62,748 nucleotides of DNA from positions 1 to 62,748 of the forward strand of contig NZ_LRTR01000837.1 of NCBI RefSeq assembly GCF_001550375.1. Direction: 5' to 3'. The stretch is from Streptomyces europaeiscabiei (GTDB lineage: Bacteria; Actinomycetota; Actinomycetes; Streptomycetales; Streptomycetaceae). The notes beneath the pieces were generated by a model. The model had not been told where the DNA came from, searched no databases, and worked only from the letters and a program-made list of their open reading frames with translations. The translations under genes and the position numbers were made by a program. Below, one piece after another: positions 33,786-43,431 of this stretch (position 1 is the stretch's first letter; every line of letters starts with the position of its first letter).

Positions 33786-34904
33786 CTACGCACCGTTCGG
33801 TGCTTCAGGGCCCCCGAGAGGTCCATGACGGTCATCGGCTCTCCGGAGATGCCGTTCGCTTGACGGATCCGGCTCGCTCCACAGGTCCGGCGCTACGACA
33901 CCAACGGAGCGGCCGTGCCGGTCAAGGACGCGCCCGAGGAGTTTGTCGTGGCGGAGTGTGATGGTCCTTTCGGCGATGACGAGGCTGGGGTGAGCGCGGG
34001 CGAGATGGGTCTCGAGGCGGAGCACGTCACTTACCGAGTGAAGGCTGGCCTGAATGATCAGGTTGTGGGTGCCGCTGATCGCCGCGCAGTTGCGGGTCTC
34101 GGGGAGGCGGACGAGAGCGTGGCCGATGTCGGACAGGTCGCCCGCGGGTGCTGTCGCCCAGAGCGTGACGGCGACGGGCCAGCCGCCCAGGGGTCGGGCG
34201 AAATCGCAACGGAAGCGGAGCAGGCGCAGGCGTACCAGCTGGTCGATGCGCCGCTTGACGCTGTAGCCGCTGGTGCCCAGGGCTTCGGCCAGGAAGCGGT
34301 GGGAGGCTCGCCCGTCGTGGGACAGGTGACCGAGAAGCGCGCGGTCGTGTGAGGTGATTTCGTACTGTCCGCGGGCAGGGGCGGCGGGCCTTGGCGCGGG
34401 GGCGTCGATCAGCTGCGTTCGCTGGTCCGACGCGAGCGCGTCAATGCGCCAGTGGCCACCCTCGGTGAACATGTGCGTGACGATCCGGGTGCGGACTGCC
34501 GCGATACCCGGGATGGACGCGAGGCCGTCGAGGGCGTAGCGGGACATGGCAGCCAGGTCTCGGGTGGCCACGGTCGCGAGGACGCGGTGGGTGTCAGCCG
34601 ACCGTTCGATGGTGATCACATGCGGGTGGCTCTCCAGGGTGCGCGCCACCTGGGCGCTCGTGCCGGCCGTGCAGTCGATATCGACGAAGGCGACACAGAT
34701 CTGGTCGAACAGCCTGGCACCGGGCGAGACGCTGACCCAGGCCTCGCCGCGGTCGCTCAGACGGTTGAACCGGCGGGCCACGGTGACCGGATCCACCCCA
34801 AGAGTGCGACCCAGGTCGGTCCACGAGGCCCGGGGCCGCAACTGCAGGGCATGGATGAGTGCGAGATCGTCCTCGCTCAGCAGGGGGGTGTTCGCCACTT
34901 CCAT
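33786..34904 (-). CDS. Lrp/AsnC-family regulator with two HTH-ligand units
   Basis: This 372-residue protein contains two AsnC-type units: an N-terminal HTH ([35 protein letters not shown]) with an effector domain, then a second HTH ([32 protein letters not shown]) with a second effector domain. Double-length Lrp proteins are common in Streptomyces. ATG 34904 is chosen from position and composition. It diverges from the flavin hydroxy-acid oxidase at 35027 with a 122-bp gap and is probably its regulator. A copy of its last 35 residues lies at 25000. Confidence 0.88.
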   Translation of the reverse strand: MEVANTPLLSEDDLALIHALQLRPRASWTDLGRTLGVDPVTVARRFNRLSDRGEAWVSVSPGARLFDQICVAFVDIDCTAGTSAQVARTLESHPHVITIERSADTHRVLATVATRDLAAMSRYALDGLASIPGIAAVRTRIVTHMFTEGGHWRIDALASDQRTQLIDAPAPRPAAPARGQYEITSHDRALLGHLSHDGRASHRFLAEALGTSGYSVKRRIDQLVRLRLLRFRCDFARPLGGWPVAVTLWATAPAGDLSDIGHALVRLPETRNCAAISGTHNLIIQASLHSVSDVLRLETHLARAHPSLVIAERTITLRHDKLLGRVLDRHGRSVGVVAPDLWSEPDPSSERHLRRADDRHGPLGGPEAPNGA

Positions 34905-35026
34905 ATCCTGCGTTCTCCCGTGCATGGGCAGCGAAATCCTGCACCCAGGGCGGCTGGGCTGCTCAGTGTCGCATTCTGGGCGTTCCAAAGCGGACCCAGG
35001 TGGTTTGTGATCGAAGGGGTGGTGTC

Positions 35027-36184
35027 ATGGCGTTCGCCGACTACCAGAACGAGATCTATCTCAACGGGCTGGGCGGGGTGCTGCCGACCTTGCCCATGGA
35101 CTTCGCTGAGCTGGAGAGAAGGGCGGAGGCAGCGCTGCCGCCGTCGGTGTGGTCCTACGTCGCAGGTGGCGCGGGAGACGAGCGCACCCAGCGGGCCAAT
35201 GTCACCGCCTTCGACCGATGGGGGCTGGTCCCGCGCATGTTCGTTGGCACTGTCGAGCGGGATCTGACAGTCGAGCTGCTGGGGATGACCCTGCCGTCGC
35301 CGGTGTTCCTCGCCCCGATCGGAATGATCGGCATATGCGCGCAGGACGGCCACGGCGACCTGGCCACGGCCCGCGCCGCCGCACGTACCGGCGTCCCCAT
35401 GGTCGCCTCCACTCTCTCGGTCGATCCGTTGGAGCGGGTGGCGGATCAACTCGGCGACACACCGGGCTTCTTCCAGCTCTACACACCCACCGACCGGGAC
35501 CTTGCCGAAAGCCTTGTCCGCCGCGCCGAACGAGCGGGGTTCAAGGGCATCGTCGTCACCCTCGACACCTGGATCAACGGCTGGCGCCCCCGAGACCTGG
35601 CCACGTCCAACTTCCCACAGCTGCGCGGCCACGCTCTGGCCAACTACACCAGCGACCCGGTCTTCCGCGCCGCCTTGCGGCGCCCGCCCGAGGAGGACCT
35701 GCAGGCCGCGATCCTGCACTGGACCCAGATCTTCGGCAACCCGCTCACCTGGAACGACCTGGACTGGCTGCGCTCCCTCACCACTCTGCCGCTGATCGTC
35801 AAAGGCATCTGCCACCCCGAGGACGCCCGCCGCGCCAAGGATGCCGGGGTGGACGGAATCTACTGTTCCAACCACGGCGGCCGACAGGCCAACGGCGGCC
35901 TCCCCGCTCTCAACGCTCTGCCCGGCGTCGTCGAAGCCGCCGAAGGGCTACCGGTCCTGTTCGACTCCGGCATCCGCAGCGGCGCCGACATCATCAAGGC
36001 ACTCGCCCTGGGTGCGACCGCCGTCGGGATCGGCCGCCCCTACGCGCACGGGTGTGCGCTGGCCGGCACGGACGGCATCGTCCATGTGCTGCGCGCGCTG
36101 CTGGCCGAAGCCGATCTGATCATGGCCGTCGACGGATACCCCACGCTCAAGCACCTCGTCCCCGAAGCGCTTCAGCCCGTCTGA
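35027..36184 (+). CDS. FMN-dependent alpha-hydroxy acid oxidase (lactate 2-monooxygenase-like)
   Basis: This 385-residue FMN barrel has the N-terminal [19 protein letters not shown], the substrate-site QLYTP, active-site Lys in LIVKGI, catalytic His/Arg in SNHGGRQ and the phosphate-binding DSGIRSG and GIGRPYAHG. The length and the QLYTPTDR block fit lactate 2-monooxygenase-type enzymes, which turn lactate into acetate, CO2 and water, more than mandelate or glycolate oxidase. ATG 35027 follows AAGGGGTGG. It is controlled most likely by the divergent Lrp-type regulator. Confidence 0.9.
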   Translation: MAFADYQNEIYLNGLGGVLPTLPMDFAELERRAEAALPPSVWSYVAGGAGDERTQRANVTAFDRWGLVPRMFVGTVERDLTVELLGMTLPSPVFLAPIGMIGICAQDGHGDLATARAAARTGVPMVASTLSVDPLERVADQLGDTPGFFQLYTPTDRDLAESLVRRAERAGFKGIVVTLDTWINGWRPRDLATSNFPQLRGHALANYTSDPVFRAALRRPPEEDLQAAILHWTQIFGNPLTWNDLDWLRSLTTLPLIVKGICHPEDARRAKDAGVDGIYCSNHGGRQANGGLPALNALPGVVEAAEGLPVLFDSGIRSGADIIKALALGATAVGIGRPYAHGCALAGTDGIVHVLRALLAEADLIMAVDGYPTLKHLVPEALQPV

Positions 36185-36343
36185 GCGCGCGCCTGCCCGA
36201 CGTCGGCGACGGGGCAGCCGGCCGGCCCGGGGCGGGAGCGCATGGCGTCCCGGGCCGAACAGGCGACTTCAGCTGGTCGGGTTCCTCCCGGGCATGCGGT
36301 GTCAAAGTGGTTGTGTCAGATCAAAGAGGACGGCGGAGCGCGG

Positions 36344-36715
36344 ATGTCTTTCGCCGTGGGCCCGGTTGCCTTTTCGGGAACCAGTCGTAGTACGTCGGCG
36401 ACGATCCAGCCGAATATCCTGCACTACCTCGCCTACCTCGCCTACCTCGCCTCCGTCGCCGAGGAGCGCGGCGTCGATCTCCGGCACGTGCTGGAGCAGG
36501 TCGGGCTGGACGAGACGGTCATGTGCTCGGCGGCTCTGCGGGTCTCCTATCGGCAGGGCAGTACGGTGATCCGCCGTGCGCTGGAACTCACCGGGGACAC
36601 GCGCCTGGGGATGAGGGTGGGAGCGGTGCAGCACCGACGGCTTGGGGTCTGCTCGGCTTCGCCCTGATGGCCAGCGACACACTGCAGCACGCCCGGCGGT
36701 CCGGCCGACCTGATG
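36344..36715 (+). pseudogene. AraC-family regulator, N-terminal part only
   Basis: The frame from ATG 36344 reads ILHYLAYLAYLASVAEERGVD, RVSYRQGSTVIRRALELTGD and RLGMRVGA, the arabinose-binding-like N-terminus of an AraC regulator. A frameshift near 36635 moves the continuation (APTAWGLLGFALMASDTLQHA) to another frame. ISAs1 sequence begins at about 36735 and the DNA-binding half is absent. A 9-base repeat TACCTCGCC occurs three times in the coding sequence. Confidence 0.7.
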
Positions 36716-36734
36716 GGATCCGATCCGACTGGGG

Positions 36735-37523
36735 CGGACACCCTCGCGTCGGACGGCAAGGGCGCCCGCGGCTCGCGCCACGGTGAGATCCGGCCGCCCA
36801 TCTGCTGGCCGCGGTCACCGGGCGACGGCCTGGCCGTCACCCTGCTGCGAGTCCCCGGCAAGACGAATGAAATCACCGGCCTCGACGCCCTGTTGGCGCC
36901 CTGCACTGCCAGCGCGATCACGCACGGTTCCTCGCCGAGGAGAAGAAGGCGCACTACGTCTTCACCGTGAAGCGCAACCAGAAGAACCCGCACCGCCAAC
37001 TCGCCGCCCTGTCCTGGCAGAAGGCGAGCGCGAAGTTCTACGACCGTACCGACGCACACGGACGCCTGGAAACCGCGTAGTGCAGACCCTGACCATCACC
37101 GACCTCGGCGTCGGCTTCCCCCTCGCGGTCCAGGTCGCGAAGATCGTCCGGCACCGCACCCAGCGCACGACAGGCAAGCACAGCCGCGAGACGGTCTACG
37201 TCATCACGGACCTGACCAGCCGCGAAGCCTCCCCCAAGCGCATCGCGAAGATCGTCCGCTCACAGTGGATCACCGAGAACCGGCTCCACTTCGTCCGCGT
37301 CTCCACCTTCGCTCAGGACGCCTCCACGGTCCGCACCGGACACCGCCCAGACAACAAGGCCACCCTCCGCAGCTTCGCCATCAACACACTGCGAGCCGCC
37401 GGCCACGAACATCGCGGTCGGCCTCCGCGAGATGTCCTACGACAGCTTCCGCCGACCACTGGACCTCCTCGAACTATCCTGACCAGCACTCACGCAGGAT
37501 CAAAAGACCTTGCAACAGCCCTG
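36735..37523 (+). mobile_element. ISAs1-family transposase remnant
   Basis: Pieces in several frames match ISAs1 transposases: ASDGKGARGSRHGE, KTNEITGLDALLAP, EKKAHYVFTVKRNQKNPHRQ, then TLTITDLGVGFPLAVQVAKI, RETVYVITDLTSREASPKR and NKATLRSFAINTLRAAGH. The N-terminal third is missing. The right end is recognisable as GACCTTGCAACAGCCCTGG near 37523. Several frameshifts make it inactive. Confidence 0.85.
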
Positions 37524-37610
37524 GCGGACGGCTGACTTGGCGCCATGGTGCGAGAGCGCTGCTGGACTCGCGGACGTGGTCGGTGGCCCGGGCGGACGTG
37601 ATTCTCTTGA

Positions 37611-37655
37611 CCGCCCTCCGCCCTCCGCCCTCCGCCCTCCGCCCTCCGCCCTCCG
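37611..37655. repeat. Six tandem copies of CCGCCCT
   Basis: Six exact heptamers plus a partial one lie between the ISAs1 right end and the stop of the FAD oxidoreductase gene. No gene is seen in 37524-37720. Confidence 0.95.
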
Positions 37656-37720
37656 CAGCCCGTCCGCGTCCGTCCGTCCGTGAACAATCCCCGCGCTGGG
37701 GAAGGGATTGAGTAATGCGG

Positions 37721-39490
37721 TCAACCGAGGTCGAAGAGATTCGGCAGGCGGAGGAGGTATCGGGTGCGGTCGTGGCGTTTGAGTGCCTCGAACTCGGGGG
37801 CCCGATACAGGGGTGTGATGGTGCATCGTTCGGCGGCCGAACCGATCTCGTCCAGCAGGGCGTTGACGGCCTGCCGCGCCGAGGTGTTGGCGCCTTCCAT
37901 GGTGGCCAGATCGATGGGCACGGCCACATAGTCGCCGGACAGGAAGAGGTTGGGGATCTTCGTGGCCGACCGTGGTCGGTGGTGGAAGGTTCCCGTCGGG
38001 TGGATGAGCAGCTGTTCCTCGTTGGCCGGGTTCGGAGTGCCGAGTCCGGTCACGGCCGGATCGAGGAACCAGGAGTGCAGCACGGAGTCCTTCAGTACCG
38101 TACGGCCGCTGTCGTTCAGCGCCGCCTTCAACTGCGCCCACACTTCGCGGGCGACTTCGGCGCGGGTGCACTGCTTGGCCGTCTTGCCGTACAGGATGCC
38201 CGGCTGGTCCCACTCGGACACGTCGACGGACAGACAGTCCCTGACCGTGCCGTCACCGAAATCGGCAGGGAAGTCGTGGCCCGGCCAGTGCTGGGCCTGG
38301 GCGATCGCGGTCAGCGACCAGGGAGAGTCGATGAGGTCGAGATGGCCGTGCAGGATCGGCGTACGTTCGGTCAGATAGAACTGAATGCCGGTCATCCAGT
38401 CCGTCTCCAACCGGTCGCACTTGGCCAGTTGGGGATCGGCGGCGCGCACGGCGGAGTTCCAGGTGCGGCGGGCGTGTTCGACAGGCATGGCCGAGATGTA
38501 GTGGTCGGCGGTGACGGTCCGGCGGGCACCCTCCGGATCCTCCATGACGGCCCCGCCGATCCGGCCCGCGTCCAGGGTCAGGTCCCGTACGGTCCAGCCG
38601 ATGTGGAACTCGACCCCGAGTGACTTCAGATAGGTCACCCAGGGGTCGATCCAGGCCTCGTTGGTGGGCGCGTTGAGGATCCGGTCCAGCGGTCCGTCCG
38701 CGCCCCGCCCCAGGACGTTGAAGGCGAACGCCTCCAGCAGGGTGCCGACCGTACGGGTGCTGGCATTCTCCGCCTTGGTGGCCACGATGTTGCGGGTGAT
38801 GCCGACGGCGAGGATCCGTTGGTAGTCGTACGACATCCGCCCGGCCCGTACGAACTCCCACCACGGCGTCTGCTCCCAGGTGTCGTCACGGCGTTCGTCG
38901 CAGCTGGTGAGGAAGACGAGGAGGCGGTTGGCGAAGTAGAGGGCCTCGTGGAGGGGGAGGTTGAAGGCGGTGTCCAGGACGGAGGTGAGGGCCCGGCGGA
39001 TTTCGTCGGGGGTGAGTTGGGCCGGGGTGCTGTCGGGCCAGGGAAGTGGGATCCGGATGTCCTCGCGGCCGCCCGAGCGGGCGAACAGCATCTCCTTGGG
39101 GGCGACGAGGTTGTCGTGGACGCCGTTGGGGTTGCCGGGGAAGGGGATGCGCCGCATGGTGTCGGGCAGGTTGTGATAGATCCCCGGGATGAAGCGGAAG
39201 CCGTGCTCTCCGGGCAGGGGATCGCGCCCGCCCGTGCCGCTGTCCGGCACGTCCATGCTGCGGGCCTTGCCGCCCAAGGCCTTGCGTTCGTAGACCGTGA
39301 CCCGGAAGCCGCGTTCGGCGAGTTCGTGCGCCGCCGTGAGCCCGGCGACGCCCCCGCCCAGTACGGCCACGGTCTGTGGGGCGGCGCCGCTCCGGGCCGC
39401 GGCCTGCTGGGGCGTTCCGAGAGCGACCCCGCTGCCGGCGGCCGCGGCTGTTCCCAGGAACCCTCTGCGTGTGGTGCCGCTCATCGCCAT
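37721..39490 (-). CDS. Tat-exported FAD-dependent oxidoreductase (phytoene desaturase/hydroxysqualene dehydroxylase-like)
   Basis: This 589-residue protein opens with a twin-arginine signal (TTRRGFLGTAAAAGSGVAL). A dinucleotide-binding motif VAVLGGGVAGLTAAHELAERG follows, then GGKARSMDVP and a C-terminal FAD region LFLSGDYVAVPIDLATMEGA. This is the amine-oxidase/desaturase superfamily, closest in pattern to HpnE/phytoene-desaturase-like proteins. Export by Tat is unusual for a carotenoid enzyme, so the substrate may be extracellular or membrane-bound. ATG 39490 follows GAAGGTAAGGG. A decamer array lies 140-200 bp upstream. Confidence 0.85.
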   Translation of the reverse strand: MAMSGTTRRGFLGTAAAAGSGVALGTPQQAAARSGAAPQTVAVLGGGVAGLTAAHELAERGFRVTVYERKALGGKARSMDVPDSGTGGRDPLPGEHGFRFIPGIYHNLPDTMRRIPFPGNPNGVHDNLVAPKEMLFARSGGREDIRIPLPWPDSTPAQLTPDEIRRALTSVLDTAFNLPLHEALYFANRLLVFLTSCDERRDDTWEQTPWWEFVRAGRMSYDYQRILAVGITRNIVATKAENASTRTVGTLLEAFAFNVLGRGADGPLDRILNAPTNEAWIDPWVTYLKSLGVEFHIGWTVRDLTLDAGRIGGAVMEDPEGARRTVTADHYISAMPVEHARRTWNSAVRAADPQLAKCDRLETDWMTGIQFYLTERTPILHGHLDLIDSPWSLTAIAQAQHWPGHDFPADFGDGTVRDCLSVDVSEWDQPGILYGKTAKQCTRAEVAREVWAQLKAALNDSGRTVLKDSVLHSWFLDPAVTGLGTPNPANEEQLLIHPTGTFHHRPRSATKIPNLFLSGDYVAVPIDLATMEGANTSARQAVNALLDEIGSAAERCTITPLYRAPEFEALKRHDRTRYLLRLPNLFDLG

Positions 39491-39630
39491 CCCTTACCTT
39501 CGGTAACCGTTGGCGCACGAGGATAGGAGCGACGCACCGATCTCGGAAGGCGACCGACGGAGCGTGGGTCACTTTGGCTTGATGCCGCATCACCTCGACG
39601 TCACCCGAGGGCGAGAGGTAAAGGTATTTC

Positions 39631-39690
39631 TGGTCTGATCTAATCCGATCTAATTGGATCTAATCCGATCTGGTCCGATCTGGTCCAACT
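39631..39690. repeat. Six phased decamers (TRRTYYGATC) upstream of the FAD oxidoreductase
   Basis: Consecutive 10-base units read TGGTCTGATC, TAATCCGATC, TAATTGGATC, TAATCCGATC, TGGTCCGATC and TGGTCCAACT. The block is far more AT-rich than its surroundings and has a period of one helical turn. Confidence 0.85.
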
Positions 39691-39974
39691 GGGGCCGGTC
39701 GCCTGCCGGAAGGCGGGGAGGCTTTTTGGCACGTCTCGCAAGGCACCTCGGCTCAAAGGCTGTTCTGGCGCCGGGCCGGGCGTCGAAGCAGTGGGCTGGA
39801 CGGCGGCAGGTGGGGCAGCGGTGACGCGGGAACGTGCCGGTTGTCCGCCTGGAGCGGGTGGGACGCCAATGGTCCGTCGGCCCAGGCCCGCCCCCGGGCC
39901 GGCGAAGCGGATTGCGTTGTGAGCGTGGATCCAGGCCTGCCCCCAGTGCTCGGTCAGCCGCGCCTGTCTTCGCA

Positions 39975-40215
39975 CATGCGGCATCCGCTACACGATCTTG
40001 GAGAAGCGGGACCGCAAGACGGCACGCCTGCGCCGGGGTTCACGCGACGGACGGTCGCCGGGCTTCGACAGGGGCTGGTGCAGGGACCGCAGCACAGTGG
40101 AGCGGGCCACCGGCAAGCAGGGGCAATTCAGAGCCGTGGCCACCCGCTATGACGGCGCGGAAGCATCTACCTCCGCACCGTCACCGCCGCCGCACTCGAG
40201 CCTCCACCGATCCGA
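39975..40215 (+). mobile_element. IS5-family transposase C-terminal remnant
   Basis: The plus strand reads CGIRYTILEKRDRKTARLRR, DGRSPGFDRGW, STVERATGK and QFRAVATRYDG, then after a frame change IYLRTVTAAAL. This is the end of an IS5-type transposase. Bases 39700-39975 carry no gene I recognise. Confidence 0.7.
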
Positions 40216-40233
40216 TCCGGAGCGGTTCACCCG

Positions 40234-42642
40234 TCAGGACAGCTCATGGGCTTCCTTCGGATGCATGCGTTGGGCCGGCGTGACGGCGCGGCGTTCCTGT
40301 CCGGCAGCGCTTGCTCTTTCGCCTTCGCCGGCTGTCGGTCGCATGCATTCGATGAGGTAGTCGCCGGTGTCGGGATCGAGGGTCACGCCGTGGGTTTCGC
40401 TGCGGAATCCGGGGAAGCGGCGGTCGAAGGATTCGAGGGCGGTGAGGTAGCGCAGCAGCGGGCCCTCGGGGGATCCGACGCTCTCGCCGGGCATGAGGAC
40501 GGGGATGCCGGGCGGGGTGACGGTGATCATGGCGGCGGCCACCTGGCCCGGCGCCTCGGCCAACCGTACGCGGTGGGTGCCACCGCGGATCAGGCGCTGA
40601 TAGCACAGCTGCGGTGGAGCGACCGGTTCCGGCAGCTGCTGGAAGGCAGTGTCCAGCAGGTCGACGAGGCGGACTGAGCGCAGGTGGTCGTGCATGTCCT
40701 GGCACAACTCGCGCAGGGTTTGACCGGCGTATCGCCTGGGGTGCTCGGCGACCAGCGCGGGCAGGACCTGGTCCAGGGGGGCGTCCTCGTCGTAGAGGGC
40801 CTTGAAGTCCATGAGGGCGTCGAGGAGGGTGCCCCATTTGCCCTTGGTGATGCCCATGGAGAACAGGACGAGCGTCGTATAGCTGTCGGTCTTCTCCACG
40901 ACGATGTGTCGGGTGGCCAGGTACGCGGTGAGCACTCGTGCCGGGATGCCCCAGTCGCCGGTCGCGCCGGTCGCGTCGATGCCCGGGCAGGTCAGGGTGA
41001 CTTTGATCGGGTCGAGCATGCAGTAGCCGTCGGTCAGTCCCGGGAAGCCGTGCCAGGCCGCGCCGGGCTCCAGATGCCAGCATGTCGGCTCGGTGCGCAG
41101 CAGGTCAGCCGGGGTCTCGTCGAACGGCAGTCGGGTGCCGGTGGCCGGGTCGGTGACCGTCTCGGGTTGCCACACGCCGAAGAACCATGGCGGTCGGTCG
41201 CCGGCCTCCTCGATACGGCGCCGGATGCGGACCATCTCCTGGCGGAAGCGGACCGCCTCGGTCACGGCCTCGTCGATCAGCCAGCGGCCTTGCGGCCCGT
41301 CCATCATCGCTGTGGCCACGTCCAACGAAGCGATCATCGGATAGAGCGGGGACGTGGTGCCGTGCATCATCAGCGCCTCGTTGAACCGGTCGTGTTCGAC
41401 GGGCGCCCTCGGGGAGGGCTTGACGTGAACCATCGCGCTCTGGGAGAGCGCGGCCAGCAGTTTGTGGGTGGACTGGGTCGCGAAGACCGTCGGCCGGTCC
41501 GGGCCGGGGAAGGTGTCCTCGTCCACCGACATGCCGTACCGGCCCCTGTAGAGCGGGTGGAAGCGGGCGTACGCGAACCATGCCTCGTCGAAGTGCAGCC
41601 GGGGTGTGCTCTTGGCGAACGCCTCTGCCGCCATCGGAGCGTCGTAACACAGGCCGTCGTAGGTGGAGTTGGTGAAGACGGCGTACTGAGGGTGGGGCGA
41701 CACGGCATCCTGGGTCAGCGGGTTCGCGGCGATCCGGGCCGCGACGGAGTCCGCCGCGAGTTCCGCCGGGGGCAGCGGCCCGGCCAAGCCGTAGCCGTTG
41801 CGGGTGGGGATCAGGTAGACCGGGCGGGCGCCGGAGACCACCAGCCCGTGCAGCACCGACTTGTGGCAGTTGCGGTCCACCAGCGCGATCTCGTCGCGGG
41901 TGACGCTGAAGTGGCCGACCACTCGGTTGCAGGTGGAATCCCCGTGCAGCACGAAGTAGGTGAGGCCGGCTCCGAAGACCCGGGCGGCGTTGCGCTCCGC
42001 TTCGCCGATCGGGCCGGTGTGTTCGAACAGTGAGCCGAGTTCCCCCACGGAGATCGACAGGTCGCTGCGCAACAGCCGCTCCCCGAAGTAGTCGTGGAAG
42101 GCCCGGCCCGCAGGTGACTTCAGCAAGGCGACACCGCCCGAGTGGGCCGGGGTGTGCCAGGAGTACTCGTGCGCGTCGTCGAAGCGGCGCAGCGCCCGGA
42201 AGAAGGGCGGCAGAACGGCATCCTGGTACGCGCGCGCGGCCGTGGTGATCCGGCCCGCGATGAACCCGGGAGTGTCTTCAAGCGGCCACACATAGCCCAC
42301 GACAGACTCCGACACCCACAGCGGCAGATCCTGTACACCGTCTTCGGCCATGACCAGGAAGACCGGCAGTTTCTGAAACCGCCGACCGATGGAGCGCAGC
42401 ACCGCGGCGCCACCGGGCTCTCCGTCCGCACCTCCCCGGCCCGGAAGTTCCCAGGCGACCAGTGCCGCGGTCAGCCCCGCCTCCGTCCGCAGTACAGCCT
42501 CGGCATCCGCGACGCCTACCGCCCATCGGACGTCGAACCCCCGCTTCTCGATCGCCTCACCGATGCGTACCAACTGCTCGGCACCGGCACCCTCATCCTG
42601 TGGACGTTCCCGCACCGCGACCAAAATCCGGCTGTCCGCCAT
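40234..42642 (-). CDS. Orn/Lys/Arg decarboxylase (fold-type I, full length)
   Basis: This 802-residue PLP decarboxylase has an N-terminal wing/receiver-like domain (about 1-130), then the core with HTPAHSGGVALLKSPAG, LHGDSTCNRVV, LVDRNCHKSVLHGL, LHFDEAWFAYARFHPLY and PLP lysine in TQSTHKLLAALSQSAM. The C-terminal domain includes PPGIPVLMPGE. This is the large biodegradative-type family that decarboxylates lysine, ornithine or arginine to polyamine precursors and consumes protons. Substrate specificity cannot be assigned. GGGAGGGG precedes ATG 42642. Confidence 0.92.
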   Translation of the reverse strand: MADSRILVAVRERPQDEGAGAEQLVRIGEAIEKRGFDVRWAVGVADAEAVLRTEAGLTAALVAWELPGRGGADGEPGGAAVLRSIGRRFQKLPVFLVMAEDGVQDLPLWVSESVVGYVWPLEDTPGFIAGRITTAARAYQDAVLPPFFRALRRFDDAHEYSWHTPAHSGGVALLKSPAGRAFHDYFGERLLRSDLSISVGELGSLFEHTGPIGEAERNAARVFGAGLTYFVLHGDSTCNRVVGHFSVTRDEIALVDRNCHKSVLHGLVVSGARPVYLIPTRNGYGLAGPLPPAELAADSVAARIAANPLTQDAVSPHPQYAVFTNSTYDGLCYDAPMAAEAFAKSTPRLHFDEAWFAYARFHPLYRGRYGMSVDEDTFPGPDRPTVFATQSTHKLLAALSQSAMVHVKPSPRAPVEHDRFNEALMMHGTTSPLYPMIASLDVATAMMDGPQGRWLIDEAVTEAVRFRQEMVRIRRRIEEAGDRPPWFFGVWQPETVTDPATGTRLPFDETPADLLRTEPTCWHLEPGAAWHGFPGLTDGYCMLDPIKVTLTCPGIDATGATGDWGIPARVLTAYLATRHIVVEKTDSYTTLVLFSMGITKGKWGTLLDALMDFKALYDEDAPLDQVLPALVAEHPRRYAGQTLRELCQDMHDHLRSVRLVDLLDTAFQQLPEPVAPPQLCYQRLIRGGTHRVRLAEAPGQVAAAMITVTPPGIPVLMPGESVGSPEGPLLRYLTALESFDRRFPGFRSETHGVTLDPDTGDYLIECMRPTAGEGERASAAGQERRAVTPAQRMHPKEAHELS

Positions 42643-43431
42643 GAGACCCCTCCCGGCGGCCCACGCCGCTCCCGCTCAGTCTCCGAGCGGACCGGCCGAG
42701 CCCGCAGCTTCACGGCCGTAAACCACCCGCAGGACGGACCCCCATGTTCACCCGCCCCGGCGATGTCCTCTCCGACACGGCACCCGCGTACGACAACACC
42801 ACCTGGTCCGCCACCCAGAAGCCCGCCAAGGGCGAAGCCCGGTGGACGGGCCGGGCGGGCGCCAGGGGTACGGCGGCGACGGCCAGCCGCTGTGGCAGTG
42901 GACGGCCGTCACCGCGGACGACACGCTCGGCCGCCCGGTACCCGGTTGCGCAAGGTCTCCGGGGTGTCTCCCGGAGCAGTCCCAACCGACCTGATCGTCG
43001 CTCCCGGGCGGGACCCGTACAGCGCGACCGCGTTCGCCTTGACTCGGCGGGACAGCGTTTCATGACTGCGAGATGTCCGTTCTCGGATCCTCAAGATTCA
43101 GTGTCTCGTATGTCCAAGATCAAGGGTCAAGGCCGGTGTGCCTCGGCTTGATGCAGGGCCGACTCGGCTGAGGCAGACCGAAGCGGTCCGGTGCCTCGCG
43201 ACGAGGGTCGGCCTTCGGGTTCGGGCCTGCTTCTCGAGCCCACCGATCAGCCTTCCGGTCGCGACCTGCTGGGCGAGCGTGGGCACCATTGGCACCATGG
43301 CCCAGGCGTGCAGCTGTGCGCGGAGGAGTCCGCGAGGACCCGCGCCCGCCGGCCGACACACCTTCACGCTCCGCATGAAACCACGCCCAAGTCGGCTTCC
43401 TACACGACGAGTTGTGGCAGTATCCAATGGC
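42643..43431. other. Intergenic stretch with unrecognised decayed coding sequence
   Basis: A plus-strand frame begins MFTRPGDVLSDTAPAYDNTT at 42744 and continues for about 40 protein-like residues, with a further piece PLWQWTAVTADDTLGRPV in another frame near 42890. I do not recognise the family. No clear promoter or RNA is seen. Confidence 0.3.
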
